Assembly (NCBI GenBank): GCA_027625915.1
Contig: JANTQA010000012.1
Location: forward strand, 6,718,501-6,782,500
DNA: 64,000 nt
Reading direction: 5' to 3'
From: Anaeramoeba flamelloides
Lineage: Eukaryota > Metamonada > Anaeramoebidae
Shown: positions 54,496 to 64,000 of the stretch, piece after piece
Layout of the letters: every line of letters begins with the position of its first letter
Position numbering within the stretch: the first letter of the stretch is position 1
Notes under the pieces: generated by a model
Seen by the model: only the letters and a program-made list of their open reading frames with translations
Database searches by the model: none
Told to the model about the DNA's origin: nothing
Made by a program: the position numbers and the translations under genes

Positions 54496-55445
54496 TTATC
54501 TATTTTTTTTTTTATCTTTTTTTAAATATTGACCAGAAACATTTTTGTAAAAAAAGAATATTAAGTAACATATTCTAGATCTTTTTTAATTAGGTAAATT
54601 TAATATTTAAAACTTGAACAGCGATTGAATTAATTTAATAATGGAAAAAATATTTACCCCATATTAAAGAAATTCAAGAATATATGAAATAATAAATATT
54701 AAGACACTATTTATTTTTTAAAATTGTATCTATTGTAATTTGAGTTTCAGTAATTTTTTTCTTTATTTTTATTTTTTTGTATTTGTATATTTTTTATTTT
54801 CAGAGATTCTAAATTTTTTTTATTATTATTTGTTTAATTTTAAGAATAAAAAAAATGATGAATCACTTCTAGAATTTCTTTTATTTTTCTTTTTCAACAA
54901 AAGAAGATCAATTACACAATACATTTTGTAAAAGTAAATGAACTTATAAATTTGGATAAAATCTACATGTATCTATGTTTTAATAATCAAAACGTTTATT
55001 TTTATTACTAGAAATTCTGAAACAAAAAGCTGATTTTAATTTCATTATTTCTTTTTAATTTTAAATAATTATTTTTCAAAATAGTCCCTTATTTTTGGGT
55101 AATTGGTAATATATCTATCTCTATATATTCAAATATTAGGTAGAATTCTTTCATCTTGATTGCTAAATCAATTTCTTTGAGGTTTATCAGTTTCTGTGGA
55201 TTTGATATAAACTCAAGAAGTGGATTTACAGTAAAAAAGAATATTTTTGAAGAGCAATTTAAATGTTGAAAAAAAAAATTAAAGAAATAATAGAAAAGAT
55301 CCATCATGTTTTTATTCGAAAAATTAAACAAATAATGAAAAAAAATAGATTATGAATCTCTCAAAATAAAAACTATACAAAAACAAAAAACTAAACAATT
55401 AAACTAAAAAATTTTACTGAAACTCAAATCAAAAAATAACATCTA
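54496..55445. other. AT-rich intergenic region
   Basis: No gene. Frames at 54740-54931 (+) and 55089-55331 (-) are Phe/Leu/Asn-rich low complexity without domain features. Confidence 0.4.
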
Positions 55446-56148
55446 AACTATTTTTCAGTCAAAGGGGATCATTTTTAATTGGTGAAATACAAGTGTTTAA
55501 AGGGTTTGCATTAATATTAGAAGAAAAAATTTTTTTTCTGAAATTTTCATAATTGAAATTATTTTTTCACATTTTTGAAGTTTTTGATTTTTTTTTTACA
55601 ACTAATTCAGTTTCAAAATTTTTTTTTATTGCAAGATCAATAGTCACTTGGTAAAAATGTGTTAAACTAATTTTATTAAATCCATGGAAATGATTCTTTA
55701 GAAATCATATTGGTTTCTATTGGAATTTTATTCGATCTTCAATCCTGATATTTGATTAATAAATGTGAAAAATTTTCACTTCATTTTCAGTTCCGTTTTA
55801 CAAATAGAGACCACAAAAACCAACAAACTTCATTTGGGTACTTGGTTTCAAAAAGAAAAGTATGCAAAATGAAGTTAAAATTGTTTTCTATTGATTATTT
55901 AAATACCAGTAGAAGTTTATGAGAAACATTTTTGTTTTTCTCAATTGATTTCCCTAAAAATTTGATTTTTTCAATTTTTAAGATAATATATTGATTAATT
56001 AGTTTTCTTTCAGACACATACCAACAATTCTTTGATGTGCATTATACTTTTTACTTTTTATTTGTTCTTCAAAGGTTATTTATATAAAATAATTGATATT
56101 TGAAAAAAAATTTGTTTTTTTTGGATAAACTTTGACTGAATCAGAGTT
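55446..56148. mobile_element. 703-bp MITE, full-length copy
   Basis: Left end AACTATTTTTCAGTCAAAGG, right end (reverse complement) AACTCTGATTCAGTCAAAGT, TA at 55444-55445 and 56149-56150. Same length and same internal order as 48096-48798, including TGTTTAAAGGGTTTGCAT, AGATCAATAGTCACTTGGTA and TTTTCACTTCATTTTCA. Non-coding. Confidence 0.85.
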
Positions 56149-56150
56149 TA

Positions 56151-57835
56151 TTTATTTTTTTTTTACTAAAATCTTCTTTTTTCTTGTTTAATGTTTACAA
56201 TTACTTGATATAAAAATTTGGACATCAAATTACTCGTTTTCTTTTCAATTCCAATATTAGTCAAAATTGTAAAAAGTTATACAATTTTACTCAAAAATAT
56301 ATTAATTGACCACGAAACATAAACCGGTTCAAAATGGAATATTGATTAAATATTCTAAATTTATTGTTTTTAGCACTTTAATTAATTTAGAAATCAAAAA
56401 AAGCAACTAATCTGAAAAATTAATAAAGAAAAAAAATGAAAATTAAAGAAACTAATTTAGATATTAAAAGTTTAATATTATCTCATTTTTATCAATTGGG
56501 AAAATATAAATGTATTTTAATTTGAGAAAATGGTTTTGATTATTATCAATTTATTATTAATTTAAGCAAAAATATTTAGTAAAAAAAAAAAAAATTCCTA
56601 TATGGTCATTAATTTATCTTTAAAATTATTTATAATATTATTCAAAGCCAAGATCGAAAGAAAAGAAAAAATTTATATAATAAATGTAAAACACAAAAAT
56701 TGCCAAAATTGATGTATTATAATAAATTTATTATTTTTTTCTAAGGAAAAAATCAAAATAAATCAGATTTTCTATTTTGAGTACTTTTCTCTTTTAATTT
56801 TTCAGATTTGTCGGTTATTTTGATTACTAAATTTGTTACAGTGAAAATAGATAAATTTAGAATATTTAATTAATATTTAATTTCGAACCTTCATATTACT
56901 ACAAGATAGTTAATCTATTCATGAGTAATATCGAAAAAAACTTTCCAATTTTTACTAATATTTAAATTTAATTCAAAAACTGGTTTTTTGTGTTTCAGAA
57001 ATTTAAGGGTTTTTAGGTTTAACTTTTAGATTTCTTAAAAACTGATTTTTTTTTTTTTTTTTTCACCCAAAATAAAATAAATTCAATTTAATCTAATCTG
57101 TGGTTATTTTGTAACACACAATATTTCACAATGATGATTTTATAATTACATTCTTAAGATCAAAAATCACCAATTTGAAAAATGAAAAAAAGAAAAAAAA
57201 TCTTTGAGATCTCAAAAAGAACCAAGAGTCGCATTTCAAAACTGAAAGACTAATTCCAAAATTATGATTCAGGGGGGCAATTGTGTGTTACCTTTTCGAA
57301 CTTTTTTTGGTAAAAATATCATATATTTTTCATCGTTAATTTTTGGACATAGACACTACCAGTTTTTGATTATTTTTCATTGTAATTACGGTCTGAAAAC
57401 AATTAAGAAAATTTTTGTTTACATTTTTAGATAATTTTTTTTGTTGTAACTAACTTGAAAATTAATTAAAAAATCCAAGTCAGATTTAAATTTAAGATCT
57501 GAAATTTTGAAATTTTAAATGAACCACAAAAAAAAATTGACAAAACAGTTTTTTGTACCTTCTTTAATATAATCAATAGACCCATTTTCATTTCACTATT
57601 AAAAATTTTTTTGATCACACTTTTTGAAAAAAAACCCAACCAACTTTTGGGATGGGTTTATATCAAGTACTCGGGATACAGTTTTATCAAATTTGTAAGA
57701 TTTGTTTCAAAAATTTTTTATTTGGAGAGAACAATATAAAATTAATTCAAACTTTTACAATATTTCGAACAAGGTGTAGTACTCTCTCAAATTTCTGGAA
57801 ATTATGTCAACCTACTTCACATATGACTTAGAATC
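56151..57835. other. AT-rich intergenic region
   Basis: 1.7 kb with no supported gene. 57080-57240 partially repeats 44330-44540. Confidence 0.4.
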
Positions 57836-58614
57836 CGGGGATAATGTACTCTTTGCCCAAATCTTAAAATCAATTCATTATCAAAAAAAAGGAATATTTA
57901 GGAGAGCCAAGTTGTTTTTTTTTAAATGATTGAGAAGATCAAGTTAATAGAACCAGAAAGAAGGTAAATATAAAAAATGTTTTCATTGATCGAGTTTACC
58001 ACTCACTATTAAAATAAAATTTTATTCACCATTTCTCATTTTATTTTTTTTTAGACTCATATTTCGCTTTAGTTCAGAGAGGGTTGCACACACCCAATGG
58101 TAAACAAAAACTTTAGTGTTCTCACTTTTCAAGAACTGTAAATGTAACCTAAAATTTCATAATCTATTATATAAAAAAATAAAAGTCCTCGAATCAACCT
58201 GAAATACCTAAAGTATTACAACTTCAAGACTCATTATTTCTTCATTGTCATTTAATAAGAACCAATAGATACCTTTTACTTCTTGAATTGTTTTATTTGT
58301 TGCTAAAATAATAACTTATTTTAGTACATTATCACCGGACTCAAATCACATTTTAAAAATTTTTTTGAAATTTATTTCTTCAATTTTCAAAAACAAGTCC
58401 CTTTCCATTCATTCCTCATCAAATGATAAAACTTTTGTTTTGAAACTGATCAGCTTATATTTTTTTTATGACAAAAAAAAATAAACACTGCAAAGTTGGT
58501 ATTTTTGAAAAACGTAAAGAACTTCATTTAAAAATTTAAAGATTGCTTTATTGAACCAAATACCTAAAAGAAAAAAAAAATAAAATAGTACTGACATTGT
58601 AACGTAAGACATAT
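57836..58614. repeat. dispersed repeat of about 800 bp, copy 2
   Basis: 779 bp near-identical to 30928-31734 in direct orientation; starts ACTTAGAATCCGGGGATAAT and ends GTAACGTAAGACATAT. Immediately followed by a foldback element at about 58626. No coding capacity; class unknown. Confidence 0.8.
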
Positions 58615-58625
58615 TAAAAAGATTT

Positions 58626-58975
58626 CTGAATTTTTTATATTTTTTAAAAATTCTGATAATTTATTAAATCGGATACTTTTCAATTATGAACCCAAGGAAT
58701 CAGGAAACTTGACAATAAGTTTGTTGTTTAAATTAATATTCTATTCTGTTTTAATCAACTATAGGAGATGAATGGGTTTGTTTGAATTTGAATAAGATCT
58801 TTTGATTTTATCTTGATGTTTCTACCCTAAATCTCTTCCTTTCTTTTTTAAAACAATATAATGATATAAAACATTTCCAATATATGATCTAATTTCCTGA
58901 TTCCTTGGGTTCATAACTGAAATGTATCCGATTTAATAAAAAATCAGAATTTTTAAAAAATTTATTAAAAATTCA
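58626..58975. mobile_element. foldback element of about 350 bp
   Basis: The left arm (58626-58709) and right arm (58891-58975) are inverted copies with few differences, sharing TTTTTAAAAATTCTGAT, TTATTAAATCGGATAC and TTATGAACCCAAGGAATCAG. A spacer of about 180 bp separates them. Such a stem-loop is typical of small non-autonomous foldback elements. No target duplication is resolved. Confidence 0.75.
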
Positions 58976-59811
58976 TATAGCATTTTTGAAAATGTGCTTT
59001 ATTATCTTGACGATAATTAAAAAATCTCAAATTTCAGTTTATTTTGTTTGAGTATTCTTCGTTAATAGGTTCTTGTTTGGAATAGAATTATTTTTGATTT
59101 TGATCACTGTGACTAAAGCTTTTACAAAATAAAAAAGATTCTAAAAAATCCCCTTTTTTTACACCTCAATATCATTTGCATTTACTTTAACGACACAATT
59201 TTCCTATTTTTTTCTCCTAAAATTAAAAAAATTTTCTCAATCATTTACAAAACTTGAGATACTTTTTTTCACAAAAAAGTCTATTATTGAATTGGTTTGA
59301 TCCACTTTATTGATTTTATGATTTAGAACTGATCATTTTTGATGTTCAAAAAACAAAAAAAAAAATTTTGCAAAGTATTCGATACTTTTGAAAACACAAT
59401 TTACAACTTTTAGATCAACAAAGAAAAAATTTTTGAAATTGTTGTTTTGTTGTTTTTCCTTGGGTTTTATAATTCTTTTGGAAAGTGACTATCAAAAAAA
59501 TAAAACAACAATTTTTTCAAAGTAAAATATCTCTGAAACATCAAAAAAGCAATCAACCACAAGAAACTGTTCATACTCTAAAATTAATTTGATAAAATTA
59601 ATTCATATTTAGAAATCAACTTTCTGAGAAAACTCAAATAAAATTAATTCAAAACATTAAAAGATTTATATCCCTTTTAAATCACACCACCCTTTAGAAG
59701 AGACTAAACAGGGTTTAAAGTTTTGGAAATTGTTTTGTAAACTGATGAAGATTAAAAGATTTTTTATTGTGAAAAGAATTGAAAAATTGATTGATTGTTA
59801 TTTTTATTAAA
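58976..59811. other. AT-rich spacer upstream of the phosphodiesterase gene
   Basis: No gene recognised; presumably contains the promoter of the gene at 59812. Confidence 0.4.
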
Positions 59812-62800
59812 ATGAAATATTTGTTGTTGATTATTGTATTTTTTTGTTTTTTTGATTCAACCTTTTGTTTAACAGGAAAGTTTTGGCAAGTTACAGATCA
59901 ACATTATGATTGGAAATATAAATATCAATCAAGACCTAGTCATGGTAATTGTAGAAAAGGTGAAGGAGATGCAGGGTATTATGGAGACTATAACTGTGAT
60001 ATCCCTTGGCTAACTGTGGCATCTGCAATTGAAGAAATGTCTAAGGTTGAGCCTAATGTTGATTTTGTTATTAATTCAGGAGATACCATGCCTCATGCGG
60101 ATGGATCTGCAGAAGAAAAATTACAAACAATTGTAAATACGACTAATCTTATCAGAATGTACTTCCCTAATACTCCTGTTTTTTTTGCACCAGGTAATCT
60201 TTATATTTTCTCTTTTTTTTTTAACTTTTTTTTTTTTTATTTTTTTGATTTTTATAAACCCCTTTTTGACAAATGTGAAAAAATATTGTAAAAAGTATCT
60301 GTGATTTAAATGATAAGGTTACTTTGACTGGTAAACAGTAACTATTTAAGATATTTTATGATCACACTTTTTTTATCACGATCAAAAATGCTACTACTAA
60401 AAAAGAAGTATTGATCAAAACCTCGTGGAATTTATTACTTTATCTCTTGAGAACAAGAATAAAGATTAGATTTCAAAATTGTAGAAAGTTAAATTTTTAC
60501 TCCTGAAATTCTTAATTGTTAATTGTTACTGAAAACTATAATTCAAGCCTTTTTCAGTAAGAACTGTTATTTTAAGGTTTACCATCCCTGAAATTTGAAA
60601 AAAGATTATCTTGTGTAGGAATACAGACTGGTTACTTTGGTTCTTAGCTGATCCATCTTCAACTTGTCAGACTTTTTACACAAGTGTAAATAAGGAATGT
60701 TGTAAAAAATAGAGTTTTTTCAATTTTAGAGATAAATAAAGAGTTACATTTATTTATCCAAATTTTGGTAATAGTAAACAAAATACCCGTTTTGGACTGT
60801 TTTTGTTTTTTTTTCCGAAATCCGAATTAAAGAATGTAGGACTGATTGACTGGAACTTAAGTTATAAAAAAATGTGGGTTGTGCGTTGTTGATTGAAATT
60901 TTTAATTAGGTTTGGTTTTATTTAGAGATTTTAAAAAAAATATTTTTTTCCATTTAGTTAATGGACAAAAAAGTAAATGAAAATTCTCTTCGACAACCCA
61001 AAAAACAAAATTTATTCTTAAACACCTACCCCTCTATTAATCTTACACTCTTCAATTCGGATTTTGGAAAAAACAATAATAAATTGTCAAAAATGGCCAT
61101 TTTGAACCACTATTAAAACCCATACCAAGCACAGGATCGATCAGCTAAGAACCAAATTAACAAGTCACTACTCCCGACACAAGACAATCTTTTTTCAAAT
61201 TCCAAAGATTGTAAACCTTAAAAGGCTTTTATTGGAAACAAGAAAACTTATCTTGTAACAAAAATCGTTGGGTTGTGGAAAACATTATCAATTGCAATTA
61301 AGGATCTGCTCAGTGAAATAATTTCAAATTACTTAAGTTTGGAAAATTTATTAGTTCTTCTTGTTCTCAAGAGATAAATTCAGAGTTCATTAATGTTGTG
61401 GTAAATACACTCATAGTGGCCTTGGTTTTAGATAAGTCTTAAAACTCCTTGAATAGACTATTTGTTTTTTATATTGTTCAATATTGGTATATAACCAAAT
61501 CATTCTTTTCAAAAACAATCCAAGATTTTATAAAAAAACTTTGGGTAACGATATTTATGACTGAAATTCTGAGAATAAACTAGTTATTATAGTTGTCCCA
61601 AAATGCTTGAAAAATAATTTAGTTCAAAAATGAAACTTAATTAAATTTCTACGATAATCATTTTCTAATTGGTTTTGTGAAAATCTTGAGGTTTGTTTAA
61701 ACTAACAATCAGTAAATTATTTGAGAATTTAAAGAAAAATGTTCATTTCCTAATTGGAAAAAAACATTCTCATGTAAACAAAGGAAACTAAACAAGTAAA
61801 AAAAAAATATTCAATTTTCGAAAAGAGTTGTAGTGATATTTTTAACAACTTACGAGTCAGACATTTTAAAAATCGATTTAATACAATAAAATAAATTTTT
61901 ATTTTTTTAGTACAACATTTTTTTGTAAAATTTCTATTATTTTTAAAATTTATTTTTATTTTTTCATTTTTAAACTAATTTCATATTAATAAAAATATGA
62001 AAACAAATTCAAAATGTAAAATTTATCATTAAAAAAACCCAATATTCTAATCAATATTATTATATCTATCTATATATCTAATAATATATCTATCTATGTA
62101 TTATTAATTAAAGGGAATCATGATTTTGAACCGAAGCACGGTTGTCAATTAGGAGAAAACCCTTGGTTAGCAGAAATTACCCAAGGTATCTCTCCAATTT
62201 TGAATCCTGAACAAACCGAAACCTTTCTAAAAGGTGGTTATTATAGCCAAGTAATTGAAGGACTTCGTGTTGTTATTATGAACACTGTATTATATTATAA
62301 AAACAATAAATATACTAGACATTCGGAGGGAGATCCTTCTGATCAATATCTCTGGATCACTTCTCAAATTGATGAAGCTTATGAAAATAATGAAAAAGTA
62401 TTGTTTGTTGGACATGTTCCTCCTGGGTATGCAGAAAGATTTGGTTCAATGAATTTCCATGATCAATATAATACACCTTTTATGAAAGTATTCGAAGAGC
62501 ATCCACATAAAGAAATAATACTTGCATCTTTATATGGCCATTTGCATAGCGATAGTTTCAGACTTACAGATAATGCAGGCCCACTTTTATTGGCACCAGC
62601 ATTGACACCGTGGAAAAATTATCATGCAGAATTAGGAGTTCCAAATAATCTTGGTATGGGAAGATTATTTTCTTATGATAAACAAGACAAAACTTTGTTA
62701 AAATATGAACAATACTCTGCTGATTTACAAACCTGTAATGAAGATCTAAAATTAAAATGGAAATTAGAATACGACAGTTCTCAAGAGCCATTTTGTATGG

Positions 62801-63123
62801 AAGATCTATCGTTAAAAAGTTATGAAAAGCTTTTTGATCAAATGTTAACGGATGAAGAAATATTTAATCACTATCTTGATTTTAATATATTAAAGTATAA
62901 ACCTGATCCCTGTGGTTTATATTGTAAGGCAACACATTTGTGTAGTACAAAGTATCTACATGCCCCCGAGTATGAATTTTGCAAAAAAACAGACTACTTT
63001 ACATTTATTCTTATAGGCGGTTCCCATCACCTCACACTTCCACACTTTTACCTCATTTTCTTCATTTTTTACACATTTTTTTCTCAATTACACATTTTTT
63101 TCACACCTCAGAGATGGAATTAA
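59812..63123 (+). CDS. secreted acid-sphingomyelinase-like phosphodiesterase, two exons
   Basis: Exons 59812-60193 and 62114-63123, intron 60194-62113 (1,920 bp, GT-AG, phase 1), giving 463 residues. ATG 59812 starts a hydrophobic signal peptide (LLLIIVFFCFF). The product belongs to the ASM/SMPDL3 group of calcineurin-like metallophosphoesterases, typically lysosomal or secreted, acting on sphingomyelin, nucleotides or related phosphodiesters. Metal-site motifs in order: VTDQHYDWKY, NSGDTMPH, GNHDFEP (completed across the intron), VGHVPPGY and LYGHLHSDSF. Further family blocks are FLKGGYYSQ and LLLAPALTPWKNYHA. Cysteines in CGLYCKATHLC and EFCKKTDYF match the C-terminal disulfide region (human CDKTCKAFQIC). 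After this the frame runs into a hydrophobic stretch ending PQRWN; this tail is AT-rich and may be a membrane segment or an unrecognised final intron. The enzyme class is sure; the substrate is unknown. Confidence 0.93.
60433..61378. mobile_element. long inverted-repeat element inside an intron
   Basis: About 946 bp within the phosphodiesterase intron whose halves are inverted copies. Outer pair: TTTATCTCTTGAGAACAAGAA (60440 region) against its reverse complement at about 61357. Middle pair: TTTGGTTCTTAGCTGATC and TTTGAAAAAAGATT, repeated in inverse near 61139 and 61191. Inner pair: TCCGAAATCCGAATT against AATTCGGATTTTGGAA (about 60817 and 61056). Arms are near 400 bp each with many mismatches, so this is an old foldback element. 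The intron RNA could fold into an extended hairpin. Confidence 0.7.
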
Positions 63124-64000
63124 AAAAATATTCAACTTTTATTAATGATTGTAAATTTAGTAAATAATCTGAAAATATATTTTGGGATATTTCTTTGTGT
63201 ATTTTTAAATTAATAAAAACAGTAAAAATATCATCCTTTTATTTGTTTTTTTTTGGTTTGTGAATTGATTTGAAATTTTGAAAAGGTGAAAAAAGTAAAA
63301 ACAAAAAGGTTAAGGACGACATTTTCAGGTAAAATGGTTAAATAATATATAAAAAAACACTTGGATGATTTTTGTTATTTCAGTAATATTTACCGACTGA
63401 GTATTTTTTTTAGAAACAATGTGAAATTTTCAGGTCATTTCTCAAATTAAAAAAAGTTATATACAAATATCAGTTAATTTTGTTAAACTACATCTCTTCA
63501 TTAAAAATAAAATAAAAACTTTTTTCATTTTAAATAAAACTTCTTTTATGATTTTTAAATAATTCATATTATTTACCAATACAGAAAAATTAATTTTTCT
63601 ACCAACCCAAAAAATATTTTCAAAATTCGATTAAAAAACCAAAAAACTTGATAAAATTTATGAGAAATCATATTCACAGTTACCAAAATGATTCCATTCT
63701 TGGAATATTCAGAATCATAAAAATTAAAAAAATAGAATAATAATATTAAAACTGATTGGAATGGAATCATTTTTTATCAACATTTTATACTTTTTAAAGA
63801 CTTATTTTCAAATAATTTTTCAAAAACATTAAAAATTATTTTATTCTGATGACTTGGATTCAAAACAGAAAAAGAATGTTTTATTTGTTACCTAAATTCC
63901 AAAAAAAGAATTAACTGTCAAACCTAAAACCATAAATTTCATTTTTCTAATCAATTGAAAATATTAGTAAAATGTCAAAAATATACTCCCATTTTACAGA
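63124..64000. other. AT-rich 3' flank to the end of the window
   Basis: No gene supported. A perfect 15-bp inverted repeat (AAAATGATTCCATTC at 63685-63699 and its complement at 63759-63773) could form a hairpin or mark a very small element. Confidence 0.4.

Noticed and set aside
1-64000. Structural tRNA or rRNA genes
   Set aside because: I looked for B-box-like TTCGAATC/TTCAAATC blocks with paired stems and for GC-rich rRNA cores; the few hits lack acceptor-stem pairing.

Overview
The window is nuclear DNA of an AT-rich unicellular eukaryote (roughly 20-25% GC by eye). Genes have GT-AG introns, standard stop codons (TAA, TAG and possibly TGA), eukaryote-only families (DNA primase small subunit, VPS16, TRAPPC13, TEX261/Svp26, DENN, PARG, Thg1) and Lys/Glu-rich tracts inserted into otherwise conserved folds. 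This style fits free-living amoeboid protists such as Anaeramoeba (Metamonada) or an amoebozoan; that assignment is inference. I see no rRNA, tRNA, CRISPR or bacterial operon.

Layout. An internal TRAPPC13 exon (-) at 2.2-2.6 kb; a BTB protein with a GATase1/ThuA-like C-terminal region (+) at 3.9-5.2 kb; a four-exon DNA primase small subunit (+) at 8.1-9.9 kb; TEX261/Svp26 (-) at 13.6-14.1 kb; VPS16 (+) at 17.6-20.4 kb; poly(ADP-ribose) glycohydrolase (+) at 23.2-25.3 kb; an FHIT-like hydrolase (+) at 29.5-30.0 kb; a doubtful small gene (+) at 33.2 kb; tRNA-His guanylyltransferase (-) at 33.9-34.8 kb; a DENN-domain Rab exchange factor (+) at 36.8-39.6 kb; an unidentified spliced gene (-) at 44.7-45.4 kb; a doubtful small basic ORF (-) at 47.3-47.6 kb; a PH-domain/double-cupin fusion (-), assembled here from three exons, at 49.5-51.3 kb; and an acid-sphingomyelinase-like phosphodiesterase (+) at 59.8-63.1 kb with a 1.9 kb intron.

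The long AT-rich spacers are filled with small non-autonomous DNA elements. They include a 703-bp TA-flanked family (two full-length and two degraded copies), related terminal-inverted-repeat elements at 14.4 and 27.9 kb, a TA-flanked element at 35.5 kb, foldback elements at 25.8, 58.6 and 60.4 kb, a second family at 27.0 and 47.7 kb whose second copy is interrupted by a 703-bp element, a dispersed repeat of about 800 bp in two copies, and clusters of short hairpin repeats downstream of VPS16 and the DENN gene. A decayed Tc1/mariner transposase at about 16 kb suggests one possible source of mobilising enzyme.

Neighbouring genes do not form a pathway. Several independently serve membrane traffic (TRAPPC13, VPS16, TEX261, DENN), which I take as coincidence. 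The most unusual items are the PH-cupin fusion, the BTB/GATase1-like fusion, the FHIT protein lacking the first histidine of its triad, the intronic long inverted repeat, the nested mobile elements and a GC-rich island at 42.7-42.9 kb that I cannot explain.
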